DNA of 64,000 nucleotides from Akkermansiaceae bacterium UBA7331 (GCA_002471255.1 DKPP01000007.1:154936-218935); one strand, 5' to 3'; counted from the first letter of the stretch, positions 8,248-17,285 are shown. Program-made: numbers and translations. Notes: generated by a model from the letters alone, not told the origin.

Positions 8248-9909
8248 ATGGCACAATCGTTTTTACCCAAACTCTTCGAGCACCCGTATGATATTGACAC
8301 GAAGTACTCAAAGAGCGTCGCCTATTTTTCCATGGAGTATGCAATTGATAACTCCTTTAAAATTTATTCCGGCGGTTTAGGTTATCTCTCAGGCTCGCAT
8401 ATGCGTAGCGCTCATGACTTACGCCAAAACCTTGTCGGTATCGGAATTTTGTGGAGTTATGGATATTATAACCAAATTCGCGCCGAAGACGGCACGATGG
8501 CTACTCAATTTATTCGCAAAAATTATCCATTCCTTGAGGACCACAATATTAAATTCCTCATTCACGTATGTGGTGCACCTGTTTGGGTGAAAGCATATTT
8601 CTTACGTCCGGAAACCTTTGGTACGGCTCCTATGTTCTTCCTCTCCACCGATATTGAGGAGAATGATGAACAAAGTCGCAACATTTCAAGACGTTTATAC
8701 GATTCCAATGACTCAACTCGCTTAGCTCAATACGTATTATTAGGTAAAGGTGGTGCGAGATTATTTGATGAATTAGGCATCGAACCTGAAATATACCACC
8801 TAAACGAAGCACACGGATTGGCAGCAGCTTTCCATATGTTAGCCAAGACAGGAAGCGTCGAAGAAGTGCGCAAACGTTTTGTATTCACAACACACACACC
8901 GGAAGAAGCAGGTAATGAAAAGATGGACATCCATCACATGAATACTTTCTCCTTCTTTGATGGCTTATCCATCGAACAAGTACGTGAAGCAACCGGTTTC
9001 CACGAAGATGTATTCAATTACACCCTAGCGGCACTCAGGCTTTCTCATAAAGCCAATGGCGTATCAAAGTTACATGGTGAAGTTTCACGCGAAATGTGGA
9101 AGAATTATGAAGGGATTTGCCCGATTATTTCCATCACCAACGCTCAAAATGCTAAATACTGGCAAGATGAAGAATTGGCTGAAGCCTATAAACGCAAAGA
9201 TAAAGCTGCCTTCATCCGCCGTAAAAAGGCATTGAAAAAAGAATTATTCCGAATTGTAGGCGAGCAAACAGGTCGAGTATTTGATCCAAATTGCCTAACT
9301 ATCGTATGGGCTAGACGTTTTGCCGAATATAAGCGCCCGGCTCTCATCACTCAAAACCCAACATGTTTTGAGCGTATGCTAGAAAGGACCAATCAACCGG
9401 TACAATTCATTTGGGCAGGTAAACCATATCCAACTGATCACCGCGCTATTGAGATCTTCAATTATCTGAACGAATTAACTGCTAAATACCCGCGTTCCGC
9501 CGTATTAGTCGGCTACGAAATGGGCTTAAGTCGTTATTTGAAAAATGGCTCGGATATTTGGTTGAATAATCCTGTAGTCACTCGTGAAGCATCAGGAACA
9601 TCCGGCATGTCAGCTGCGATGAATGGCTCGGTATCTATTTCTACCAATGATGGTTGGATCTGCGAGTTTGCTAAGAATGAAGAAAATTGCTTCGTCATTC
9701 CGGAAGCAGCTAGTTCCTTATCTGCTGAAGCTCGAGATCGCTCAGATAGAGATAATTTCTATAATATTCTCAACGAACACGTTTTACCGCTCTACTACGG
9801 TGATAACGACAAATGGATGGATGTCGTCTTTAATGCAATGCATGATATCATTCCTGAGTTCGACTCGAATCGCATGGCCGATCAATATTATACCGAATTA
9901 TATAACTAA
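8248..9909 (+). CDS. Alpha-glucan phosphorylase family protein lacking the PLP lysine
   Basis: The protein belongs to the short alpha-glucan phosphorylase family, which releases glucose 1-phosphate from storage or malto-glucans using pyridoxal phosphate. At 553 residues it is shorter than classical GlgP. Family motifs are present in order: YSGGLGYLSG near residue 41, YHLNEAHGLAAAF near 184, FTTHTPEEAG near 212, and the phosphate-site motif ARRFAEYKRP near 354. The block that should carry the PLP Schiff-base lysine reads EASGTSGMSAAMNG. By comparison with GTGNMK or GTSGxK in active enzymes, the Lys is replaced by Ser455 (codon TCA, 9610-9612). It is therefore either inactive, regulatory, or works in another way. 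It is monocistronic with its own terminator. Confidence 0.8.
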   Translation: MAQSFLPKLFEHPYDIDTKYSKSVAYFSMEYAIDNSFKIYSGGLGYLSGSHMRSAHDLRQNLVGIGILWSYGYYNQIRAEDGTMATQFIRKNYPFLEDHNIKFLIHVCGAPVWVKAYFLRPETFGTAPMFFLSTDIEENDEQSRNISRRLYDSNDSTRLAQYVLLGKGGARLFDELGIEPEIYHLNEAHGLAAAFHMLAKTGSVEEVRKRFVFTTHTPEEAGNEKMDIHHMNTFSFFDGLSIEQVREATGFHEDVFNYTLAALRLSHKANGVSKLHGEVSREMWKNYEGICPIISITNAQNAKYWQDEELAEAYKRKDKAAFIRRKKALKKELFRIVGEQTGRVFDPNCLTIVWARRFAEYKRPALITQNPTCFERMLERTNQPVQFIWAGKPYPTDHRAIEIFNYLNELTAKYPRSAVLVGYEMGLSRYLKNGSDIWLNNPVVTREASGTSGMSAAMNGSVSISTNDGWICEFAKNEENCFVIPEAASSLSAEARDRSDRDNFYNILNEHVLPLYYGDNDKWMDVVFNAMHDIIPEFDSNRMADQYYTELYN

Positions 9910-9940
9910 TATAATCAATAAGATATCACCATTCTTAACC

Positions 9941-9971
9941 AAAAAGGACTACTTTTTAAGTAGTCCTTTTT
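9941..9971 (+). terminator. Rho-independent terminator after the phosphorylase-like gene
   Basis: A 13-bp perfect stem (9941-9953 with 9959-9971) has a 5-base loop and ends in a T run. It lies 31 bases after the stop at 9909. Confidence 0.85.
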
Positions 9972-10016
9972 TATAGATGCCTATAAGAATTACATAATAT
10001 CCAAAAAAGCAAATTT

Positions 10017-10562
10017 ATGATTATCATTATCACGGGCTCTTCGCACACAGGTAAAACATGTCTAGCTCAAAAATTACTTGAAAAAAATAGTTACCCCTAT
10101 CTTTCTATCGATCACCTCAAAATGGGACTAATTCGAAGTGGTTACACAAATTTAACGCCGGTAGAAGATGACAAGCTAACAAAATATCTTTGGCCCATTG
10201 TTCGTGAAATCATCAAAACAGCGATTGAGAACAGGCAAAATCTTATCGTCGAAGGTTGCCATATTCCCTATGATTTTAGCAACGATTTGACTGATAACTA
10301 TCTTGCCCAAATTCAATACATTAACTTAATTTTTAGCAAACGTTATATAGAGGACAATTACAACCAAATCATTTCGTTCCAAAATAGTATAGAGAAGCGC
10401 TTATCTGATGAATATACTCAAGAAGAAATGATTAGAGAAAACCTACTGAGACTTGATTCAAGCCACAAATACGGTTGTCCATATACTTTAATCGATAATG
10501 GAAATTATTATAATTTACCCATTGATGATCAGTGTAAAAGCACTTCCCAACAAACAAAATAA
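10017..10562 (+). CDS. P-loop nucleoside/metabolite kinase-like protein
   Basis: A 181-residue cytoplasmic ATP-binding protein. Walker A is GSSHTGKT at residues 7-14, right at the N-terminus. A following acidic or His motif (LSIDHLKMGLIRSG) resembles the substrate loop of small-molecule kinases such as 2-phosphoglycerate kinase-like or zeta-toxin-like folds. An Arg-containing lid (KRLSDEY) is near residue 123. No substrate can be named. There is no partner gene that would suggest a toxin-antitoxin pair. It follows a strong terminator, so it must have its own promoter in the 45 bases before the start or escape readthrough. Confidence 0.6.
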   Translation: MIIIITGSSHTGKTCLAQKLLEKNSYPYLSIDHLKMGLIRSGYTNLTPVEDDKLTKYLWPIVREIIKTAIENRQNLIVEGCHIPYDFSNDLTDNYLAQIQYINLIFSKRYIEDNYNQIISFQNSIEKRLSDEYTQEEMIRENLLRLDSSHKYGCPYTLIDNGNYYNLPIDDQCKSTSQQTK

Positions 10563-10588
10563 CACATAGTTAAAGGCTCCTACTTGAT

Positions 10589-11470
10589 TTATTCGTTTAA
10601 ATCGAGTGCTTGAGCTCGCATTTGAGCTGCCGAAGTCAGCCATTGAGCAAGATTATCTTTTTCATCAGATACAATCATGCTCTCCAAATGATTCAATTGA
10701 TTTTTCAATTCCGATAAGCAAGTCAACATTGCTTCTTTATTTTCAAGAAGGATCTCAGACCACATATTGGGCTCACCCATAGCAACACGAGTCGTATCAC
10801 GGAAGCCACCTGCAGCTAATTTTCCCAACAAATCAATATTTTGCCCCGTTAAAGCGGTATTAACGCATAAAGAAGCCATAGCATGAGGCAAATGGGAAAT
10901 TCTAGCGACCATAGAATCATGCTCAAATGCATCTAAACACAACGTTATCCCACCTAGAGACTGCCAAAAATTAGCTAAATTTTCTACCGATTGCTCGCTA
11001 GCTTGTTCATTATTGGTTAATACACAGGTTGCTCCCGTAAACAATTCAGGATCTGCATACTCCATCCCTTGATGTTCCGATCCCGCCATAGGATGAGAAC
11101 CGATAAATGTAATACCATGAGCAGAAAAAAATGAGCCTATTGATTCATGTACAAACCCCTTTACTGAGCCTACGTCGGTCACTGTGGCATCCGATTTGAT
11201 GCAAGAAAACAGACTTTCGGATAATCCTTGCATTACTCCGACAGGAGTAGCCAAAACAATTAAATCGGCGTCCTTAACCGAAGAAATCAAATCGGTCGAT
11301 GCCATGATATGAGGATCAAATGCTAGAGCTATATCTAAAGCATGTTGTCTACGTCCCCATAGTTTCACCGTAACATCAGGTAAATACTTACGTATAGCCA
11401 ATGCTAATGAACCGCCCAATAATCCCGGGCCAAAAATAGAAATAGTCTTATAAGATTGATTATAAATCAT
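10589..11470 (-). CDS. tyrA: Prephenate dehydrogenase (TyrA family)
   Basis: TyrA oxidises prephenate (or arogenate) in tyrosine synthesis. It has 293 residues and no fused chorismate mutase or ACT domain. The N-terminal NAD-binding Rossmann motif is IFGPGLLGGSLA (residues about 12-23). The family hallmark GSHPMAGSEHQG is at about residues 124-135, with the helical C-terminal dimerisation domain after residue 180 (containing RISHLPHA). NAD preference and prephenate versus arogenate use cannot be read reliably. It is followed upstream by the lipoprotein gene, with a terminator hairpin in between, so it is probably transcribed separately. Confidence 0.9.
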   Translation of the reverse strand: MIYNQSYKTISIFGPGLLGGSLALAIRKYLPDVTVKLWGRRQHALDIALAFDPHIMASTDLISSVKDADLIVLATPVGVMQGLSESLFSCIKSDATVTDVGSVKGFVHESIGSFFSAHGITFIGSHPMAGSEHQGMEYADPELFTGATCVLTNNEQASEQSVENLANFWQSLGGITLCLDAFEHDSMVARISHLPHAMASLCVNTALTGQNIDLLGKLAAGGFRDTTRVAMGEPNMWSEILLENKEAMLTCLSELKNQLNHLESMIVSDEKDNLAQWLTSAAQMRAQALDLNE

Positions 11471-11489
11471 AAAACTGAGCGTTAATAAA

Positions 11490-11521
11490 ACGCTCCATAA
11501 ACCTCATGATTTATGGAGCGT
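11490..11521 (-). terminator. Rho-independent terminator after the lipoprotein gene
   Basis: A perfect 12-bp stem (11490-11501 with 11510-11521) has an 8-base loop. On the - strand it is followed by TTTTATTAA. It lies 26 bases after the lipoprotein stop and 20 bases ahead of tyrA. Confidence 0.8.
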
Positions 11522-11547
11522 AAAAAATCATATATAAAAATCTAACA

Positions 11548-12105
11548 TTAAGGCACTCTAAACTTCTTCACCTCATTAGGGAAGTTGGTATCACGTAAAA
11601 TGGTACCGGAAGGATAAGGAGTGTTATCTTTTCTAGAAATACGAATCTTCTTCGTTTTATCGTATGGGCTCAACACGATGGTTGGGTCATTTGTCGGTAC
11701 GGCTACCGGAATTACATCTCCTGCCGGTTTAGGGGCAACAACCGTATTGTTGTTTGGCAAAACAGGCAAAGTATTCGGATTAGCTACAGGATTAGGTGTA
11801 GGTGTGACCTGATTGAACGTGCCACCATTATTTGCAATGTTAGGCTGTGTCGGTGCAGGATTTTGCAATAAGTTTTGAATAGTACCGCCAGAAGTGTTGT
11901 TTGGAGTCGGGTTAAATTCACTGCCTTGTGGCTGTTGGCCTTCCTGCATAAAATTTTGCATAAGGGCATTGTTGTTCACGGCCGCGCCGGGTGTAGTAAC
12001 AGTCATCAAAGGGCGATCAACTACTCGATCGTCCTGACAGGACACCATTACCAAGGTCAACACTGAGGAGCACACTCCGGTTAATATCTTTCCTTTCATA
12101 AACAA
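11548..12105 (-). CDS. Pro/Asn-rich putative lipoprotein
   Basis: A 185-residue exported protein. The N-terminus has a signal peptide ending in a lipobox-like LVMVSC, with Cys at about residue 23, so it is likely lipid-anchored. The next 120 residues are low-complexity, rich in Pro, Asn, Gln and Thr, and are probably an unstructured spacer. The last 30-40 residues are the only compact part (contains KIRISRKDNTPYPSGTILRD). The in-frame Met at residue 3 (12099) is an equally good start. No function is recognised. Anchoring plus spacer plus small C-terminal domain is reminiscent of cell-wall or envelope linker proteins, which is inference. Confidence 0.65.
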   Translation of the reverse strand: MFMKGKILTGVCSSVLTLVMVSCQDDRVVDRPLMTVTTPGAAVNNNALMQNFMQEGQQPQGSEFNPTPNNTSGGTIQNLLQNPAPTQPNIANNGGTFNQVTPTPNPVANPNTLPVLPNNNTVVAPKPAGDVIPVAVPTNDPTIVLSPYDKTKKIRISRKDNTPYPSGTILRDTNFPNEVKKFRVP

Positions 12106-12206
12106 ACTCTTTAGGATTAACTCTGCTAATGTCTATCGTAAAGAGCTTATTGCACATGTCAACATCAAAGCCCTTCATTATTTGTTCTTTTATATCTTAT
12201 GCTATG

Positions 12207-12215
12207 TGATACAAT
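12207..12215 (+). promoter_or_regulatory. Extended -10 promoter element before the MFS-acyltransferase gene
   Basis: TGATACAAT (12207-12215) fits an extended -10 element (TGnTACAAT). Transcription would start about 3-5 bases before the ATG at 12225, so the mRNA may be leaderless. No good -35 box is visible. Confidence 0.4.
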
Positions 12216-12224
12216 AACCCCCAC

Positions 12225-14855
12225 ATGGATGATGAACAGAGCGATAAGAAGAATGCTAATAAACGCGAGTGGTTTGGATTTTATTCTCTGGTATTGATTC
12301 AGGCTCAAAGTGCTTTTAATGAAAAAGCAGCTCAGTTTTTATTGATTCCTTTAGGTGCTTGGGCTGCTTTGCATCATACGGCATACACTCATGATTCATG
12401 GGTTAATTCCCTCCAATATATTCTTGGCGCTATTTTCGTACTGCCATACATTCTTTTTTCTCCTATTGTCGGTTGGTTATCCGATTGCTTTTGTAAGACA
12501 CGAATCATCCAAGTAATGTGTCTGATTCAGATATTTGTGTTAGCCGGCATGTATTGCTGCTATCATTTCGAGCATATCGGTTTAGCTGTTGCTCTATTCT
12601 GTATTTTTGCTTTGCAGGCGACGATTTTAAGCCCAGCAAAGAAGGGGGTCGTCAAAGACATGGTCGGCTCTAAAAAACTGGGGTTTGCATCAGGGGTGAT
12701 TGAAATGACTTACATTTTATCCATGCTTGTAGCACAAGTAGGTGTGTTTGTCTGGTTCGACGTTTTGCAATCCAAATCCAACGATGGTTGGGATTCGGCG
12801 GCTTTTCCAACCTTAATCTTGACGCTCATTTCTATTCCCGTAGCTTTTGCCTCGTTAATTTTACCCAAATATAAGGTACAGCAACACAAGCCGTTTGAAT
12901 GGAATCTTTTTTACGAACACTTCGTACAATTAAAATATCTATGGAGCCACCGAATTTTACGATTAAGTGAAACAGGTGTTTCGTATTTTTGGTTTTTAGC
13001 AGGTGCTTTAACATTAATCACTATTCAAACGGCACACGAACACCCGGTTGATGGACAGCAGTTTAGTATGTCTGCTGCTATCTTGGCCATGTGGTTAAGC
13101 GGCGGCACGGTGGTTGGTGGCTTCATCGCATCACGCATTTGTTTGAAAAAAATTGAACTAGGGCTTATCCCTCTAGGTGCTACAGGTTTTACTTTAGGAT
13201 GTATTTGGATGGGATTGTTTACGCCGGGGACTTTACCAAGTAATATCGGTCTAGCAGTCACAGGGGCTTTTGCTGCTGCCTACTTAGTGCCGTTAAATGC
13301 TTATTTACAAGATAACAGTGACCCTGCACATCGAAGCACCGTCATTGCCGCAGGTAACTTAATGGACTGTTTGATGGGTTTGATAGCCGTTGGCGTGCAG
13401 TTACTCCTAGCTGAAGTGTTGGATATTCCTATTCAATATCAATTCTGGGTTTTAGCCGTTCTTAGTTTAGGCATTACCATTATTGCATTCCGACTTATCC
13501 CTAGAGACTTTGTTCGCATGATGGGGCTTTGGACAATGAGCATCGTTTATCGTACTCGTATTATCCACCAGAACAAGATTCCTGAAGAAGGCGGTGTGAT
13601 CATCGTTTCCAACCACGTTACGTACGCTGACGCCCTTTTCCTTTCTTTAATCTCACCACGCCCAATTCGTTTTATTGTTGCTGAAGAATTTGTCGCAGTA
13701 AAATGGCTAGGTTGGATTCTTGAACTTTTCAATTGTTTACCGATTTCATCCAGAAATCCCCGACAAGCCTTATCAAAAGCTATCCAGGCTTTAAAATGTG
13801 GCGAAGTCATTTGCATTTTCCCTGAAGGACAATTAACCAGAACAGGTACGCTTTGTGCAGCTAAGCGAGGCGTGGAGCTATTAGCCAAAAAAGCCAACTG
13901 CCCTACTATCCCCGTTTATATGGATGAATTATGGGGTAGCATTTTCTCCTATTCAGGTAATAGATTTTTCTCTAAGCGACCAAAGGCAATTCCCTATCGC
14001 TTTACCGCAGCCGTCGGTGATCCGATGCCACCCGATGCAGTAGCTTCGCCTGTTATCATGAATACATTGCGCGCTCTTTCGGATGATTGTATCGAAATCA
14101 CGGCAAGCATAGGTCGTGACGCCATTCTTTCACATTTGGAAAAAATCGGCAAAAAACCATTTATTTCATGTAAAGCGGGTCATCTTACCGGATTAAACAT
14201 CGCTCAATGCTTAATGAACGACACGATTTCGACAGATATACCTCAGCTAAAAGCATGGTTGCAAGTCTTACTCGACGTGTCTAAATCCCAAAGTAAACTT
14301 TGCGATTATTGGATGAATGCACAGCAGCTTGAGCGCGTTAATGCATTGCAACCAAAAGAGCTCATGGTTACCACCGTCGGTAATCAGGAGCACCATGAAG
14401 CGGTTATATCCGTCTTATGGCCTATTTTAACACATACACCTGTTTATCTATTATCAGCAGCAGACACAGTCGTACCTGATCATACTAGACAATTTGCAGG
14501 ATCGATGATTTTACGCAAGCAGATGTATGATATCGTACCAAGCAAGCGTATCGCATTCTACGATTTCAGTGCGGCAAAAGATTTAGTTTTACCAAACATC
14601 GGATGGCGTCCTTGTTTCGTCACGGCTTCGGGTATTATCATTGCTATGTCGATGAAACGAAGTGTATTCAAAATGGATGATGGAACCATACAGTTAGGCA
14701 TGCGTTCGCGTACTCGTGGCTTACTTCTTCCGGGTTTTTATCAACCAAATCTTGCCCAACCAAATAATATCACCGGACCAAGCTTGACTATACCATTTAG
14801 CTTACCACCACATTTGTATTTAGATGAGGCCGGTTTCTTAGCAGAACTTCAATAA
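12225..14855 (+). CDS. MFS transporter fused to PlsC-type acyltransferase
   Basis: An 876-residue fusion. Residues about 12-430 are a 12-helix major facilitator domain like LplT, the lysophospholipid flippase. Residues about 450-650 are a 1-acylglycerol-3-phosphate acyltransferase (PlsC) domain with the catalytic NHVTYAD box (His464, Asp469) and FPEGQLTRTG near residue 532. This is the layout of bacterial LplT-Aas fusions, which import and re-acylate lysophospholipids. In the full version an acyl-ACP synthetase follows. Here the last 220 residues are shorter and lack a recognisable AMP-binding signature, though blocks such as GTIQLGMRSRTRGLLLPGF faintly recall that family. It is probably an inner-membrane phospholipid repair enzyme. 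The dCMP deaminase gene starts 12 bases downstream. Confidence 0.8.
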   Translation: MDDEQSDKKNANKREWFGFYSLVLIQAQSAFNEKAAQFLLIPLGAWAALHHTAYTHDSWVNSLQYILGAIFVLPYILFSPIVGWLSDCFCKTRIIQVMCLIQIFVLAGMYCCYHFEHIGLAVALFCIFALQATILSPAKKGVVKDMVGSKKLGFASGVIEMTYILSMLVAQVGVFVWFDVLQSKSNDGWDSAAFPTLILTLISIPVAFASLILPKYKVQQHKPFEWNLFYEHFVQLKYLWSHRILRLSETGVSYFWFLAGALTLITIQTAHEHPVDGQQFSMSAAILAMWLSGGTVVGGFIASRICLKKIELGLIPLGATGFTLGCIWMGLFTPGTLPSNIGLAVTGAFAAAYLVPLNAYLQDNSDPAHRSTVIAAGNLMDCLMGLIAVGVQLLLAEVLDIPIQYQFWVLAVLSLGITIIAFRLIPRDFVRMMGLWTMSIVYRTRIIHQNKIPEEGGVIIVSNHVTYADALFLSLISPRPIRFIVAEEFVAVKWLGWILELFNCLPISSRNPRQALSKAIQALKCGEVICIFPEGQLTRTGTLCAAKRGVELLAKKANCPTIPVYMDELWGSIFSYSGNRFFSKRPKAIPYRFTAAVGDPMPPDAVASPVIMNTLRALSDDCIEITASIGRDAILSHLEKIGKKPFISCKAGHLTGLNIAQCLMNDTISTDIPQLKAWLQVLLDVSKSQSKLCDYWMNAQQLERVNALQPKELMVTTVGNQEHHEAVISVLWPILTHTPVYLLSAADTVVPDHTRQFAGSMILRKQMYDIVPSKRIAFYDFSAAKDLVLPNIGWRPCFVTASGIIIAMSMKRSVFKMDDGTIQLGMRSRTRGLLLPGFYQPNLAQPNNITGPSLTIPFSLPPHLYLDEAGFLAELQ

Positions 14856-14866
14856 AGAGTCGTATC

Positions 14867-15328
14867 ATGAATACTCCATCCCGATTACCCATTGCTCAAT
14901 ACGTCATGACCTTGGCACATGCAGCAGCCCTAAGGTCGGAAGACCCCTATAGAAAAGTTGGAGCTGCAGCACTGGATAGTGAAAATCGTGTGATTGGTAC
15001 TGCGTATAATGGACTGTATCCCGGTTTCAAGCCGACCGATGATTTTTGGAATAGCCGTGATGGTCGCCAAAAATATATGCTCCATGCCGAGATCAATTTG
15101 TGTAGCTTATTTAAACGTGGCGAAGCAAAAGTAGTCGCTTGCACAACGATGCCCTGCACATCTTGCATGCAAGCCCTTTGCGCCCATGGTGTAAAAACTA
15201 TTTATTACGCCGAGCCGTATGCCCAATCAGAAGCTCCGGCTATTGCTGAACTATATGGCGTTGAGCTGATCCACATTCCGGATTATCCGTTAAGCCAGCA
15301 ATTCCCTCTAGTCGTATCATCTTCTTAG
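14867..15328 (+). CDS. Deoxycytidylate (dCMP) deaminase family protein
   Basis: Members convert dCMP to dUMP, feeding thymidylate synthesis. The 153-residue protein has the zinc deaminase motif with HAEINLC (His, catalytic Glu) and PCTSCMQAL (two Cys ligands), spaced as in dCMP/cytidine deaminases. The N-terminal RSEDPYRKVGAAAL and the inserted NGLYPGF loop favour the dCMP group found in phages, eukaryotes and ComEB proteins. It starts 12 bases after the MFS-acyltransferase stop, so both are probably on one transcript. Substrate (dCMP rather than another cytosine nucleotide) is inferred from family resemblance. Confidence 0.8.
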   Translation: MNTPSRLPIAQYVMTLAHAAALRSEDPYRKVGAAALDSENRVIGTAYNGLYPGFKPTDDFWNSRDGRQKYMLHAEINLCSLFKRGEAKVVACTTMPCTSCMQALCAHGVKTIYYAEPYAQSEAPAIAELYGVELIHIPDYPLSQQFPLVVSSS

Positions 15329-15399
15329 AAGAATCAAGAGACTTCGTTTCTATTTTTTAACAAATAGCCCCCTTTTCGGGTCTAATTCATTAGATTATT

Positions 15400-15699
15400 A
15401 TGAAGTATTTATTTGCATTTCTCTGTCCGCCAATAATCGCATTCATTTACGGAGGATGTGGTGGTTTTATTGTTAATTGCATACTCTGTTTATTCGGGTA
15501 CCTCCCCGGAGCTATTCATGCGTTGGTCTTGATTATTATATCCAACCAAAATAGACGCCAAGAAGAGTTAATCATGATGATGGAAGCTCAAAGAATGAAT
15601 GCGCAGAGGAACAATTTACACCCTAGGCAGAGAGAGACTGAGCCAACGATTATACCTGCCATGAATGGCGATATCATTGATATTGAAAGAGAAAAATAA
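15400..15699 (+). CDS. Pmp3/YqaE-family small membrane protein
   Basis: A 99-residue protein. Residues about 1-50 hold two membrane helices with the family pattern CPPIIAFIYGG and ILCLFGYLPGAIHAL, which match the Pmp3/UPF0057 family. Members in yeast and plants affect membrane potential and salt tolerance; the bacterial role is unknown. The last 45 residues are a polar, charged, cytoplasmic-type tail that most Pmp3 proteins lack, so this member is longer than usual. It is preceded by a 70-base gap after the deaminase gene and ended by a strong hairpin. Confidence 0.8.
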   Translation: MKYLFAFLCPPIIAFIYGGCGGFIVNCILCLFGYLPGAIHALVLIIISNQNRRQEELIMMMEAQRMNAQRNNLHPRQRETEPTIIPAMNGDIIDIEREK

Positions 15700-15723
15700 A
15701 GCTCTTTCCTAGTTTTTTTCAAT

Positions 15724-15761
15724 AAATAAGCCGACTCCCAATCAAGGAAGTCGGCTTATTT
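15724..15761. terminator. Bidirectional terminator between Pmp3-family gene and lpxC-fabZ
   Basis: A perfect 13-bp stem (15724-15736 with 15749-15761) has A- and T-rich flanks on both sides. It lies between convergent genes, 24 and 20 bases from their ends, and can serve both. Confidence 0.85.
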
Positions 15762-15781
15762 ATAATCGAATAACAAAAAAC

Positions 15782-17104
15782 TTAGACGTCTTGCAAACCA
15801 AACTTAAGCTCAGCTTCTGCAGTGACTTGACCATTGACTAAGCAACGACCGATCGCTTGACCGATTTTGCCGCGCATTTTAATCATTTCAGTTTCGATGA
15901 TTAATGTATCACCAGGTACTACAGGGCGACGGAACTTAACTTTATCAGCACTCATAAAGTAGCCGATACGGTTAGCATTACCAGGTTGGCGTAACATCAA
16001 AATCGAAGCCACTTGAGCCATTGCCTCGACTTGAAGCACACCCGGCATTACAGGGTGACCGGGGAAGTGACCTTGGAAAAAGATTTCATTCATGGTCAAA
16101 TTCTTCAAACCACGGCATTTTGATTCACCTTCGAATCCAATAATGCGATCAACCATCAAGAATGGGTAACGGTGAGGTAAAAGCTTCATGACTTCGTTCA
16201 CATCCAACACAGCATCACCATACGGTACATTGATTGGATTTGGAGCCATCATTTGCATTTGCTTATAGGCGTTTTTGATCTTAAGTGCCAATTCGGTATT
16301 CGGACCATGCCCAGGCATAATGGCGATCACGTGGCCAAGGATTGGCTTGCCACTCAAGGTTAAATCACCGATTAAATCCATGGCCTTGTGACGAGCAAAT
16401 TCGTTTGCAAAGCGCATTGGCTCTTTACTTAACAATTCATCACCACGAATAACAACTGCATTCTCTAAACTACCGCCTTTGATTAATCCCTTTTCAAGTA
16501 AAGGTTTGATATCTTCATAGAAGGTAAAGGTACGTGCAGGTGCCAATTCCTTTTCAAAAGTTTCAGGATTAACTACGGTATCGAAATATTGTGTAATGCG
16601 ATTTTCCGGACCAACGCAAGTTACGGACACGCGGAATTTCTTAGAAGGAAGAATGGTAAGAATCGAACCGTTTTTATTCTCGATTGTAATTGCTTCACGA
16701 ACTTCCCAATAACGGCGAGGAGCATCTTGCTCGACAACGCCTGCTTGTTTGATTAACTGCACATAAGGAGCGGCGGAACCATCACCGATAGGTGGTTCAT
16801 TGGCATCCATTTCGATAATAACATTATCAACACCCATGCCGGTTAAAGCAGAAAGAATGTGCTCAACGGTATGAACTTTTACGGAACCTTCTGCAAGGCT
16901 TGTGGCACGTTCAACAGTCTGAACCTTTTCAACATCGGCACTAATGAATGGTTGATCGGGAAGATCAACACGACGAAACTTAATACCATAATCGGCTGGA
17001 GCCGGTCTCAATGTCAAAGTCACAGCTTGCCCAGTATGCAGGGAGGTACCTGCCAAGGAAGCCGGTGAGCCAACAGTTCTTTGGTTACCAAATGCCATGC
17101 GCAT
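15782..17104 (-). CDS. lpxC: Bifunctional LpxC/FabZ fusion: UDP-acyl-GlcNAc deacetylase and 3-hydroxyacyl-ACP dehydratase
   Basis: A 440-residue fusion. Residues about 1-285 are LpxC, the zinc deacetylase that commits UDP-3-O-acyl-GlcNAc to lipid A. Zinc-site motifs VHTVEHILSAL (about 77-87) and HKAMDLIGDL (His and Asp, about 239-248) are present. Residues about 300-440 are FabZ, with LPHRYPFLMVDR and the active-site block GHFPGHPVMPGVLQVEAMAQ. FabZ dehydrates 3-hydroxyacyl-ACP, the same acyl pool used for lipid A, so fusion couples LPS and fatty-acid synthesis. Such fusions are known from Bacteroidota and related groups. It is the clearest proof here of an LPS-bearing outer membrane. It is a single gene with its terminator downstream. 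Confidence 0.95.
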   Translation of the reverse strand: MRMAFGNQRTVGSPASLAGTSLHTGQAVTLTLRPAPADYGIKFRRVDLPDQPFISADVEKVQTVERATSLAEGSVKVHTVEHILSALTGMGVDNVIIEMDANEPPIGDGSAAPYVQLIKQAGVVEQDAPRRYWEVREAITIENKNGSILTILPSKKFRVSVTCVGPENRITQYFDTVVNPETFEKELAPARTFTFYEDIKPLLEKGLIKGGSLENAVVIRGDELLSKEPMRFANEFARHKAMDLIGDLTLSGKPILGHVIAIMPGHGPNTELALKIKNAYKQMQMMAPNPINVPYGDAVLDVNEVMKLLPHRYPFLMVDRIIGFEGESKCRGLKNLTMNEIFFQGHFPGHPVMPGVLQVEAMAQVASILMLRQPGNANRIGYFMSADKVKFRRPVVPGDTLIIETEMIKMRGKIGQAIGRCLVNGQVTAEAELKFGLQDV

Positions 17105-17285
17105 ATTTTATAGACAAAAACTGTTTTGAAAAGAACGAATTCTCTAAATTTGTCGAAATTGTTGCTAATATTTGATGTAGTTGGGAGAGAAAACATAAAT
17201 TATAAACCATCCAAGTATCTACTTATGTCAAAACAAGTAGAATCAATACTTGCTTTGCTATCTCGGGATAGATAGTGATAAATGC

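Noticed and set aside
10017..10562. Zeta-toxin-like toxin
   Set aside because: The P-loop and helix pattern is compatible, but no antitoxin neighbour or toxin-specific residues are seen, so a neutral kinase-like call is safer.
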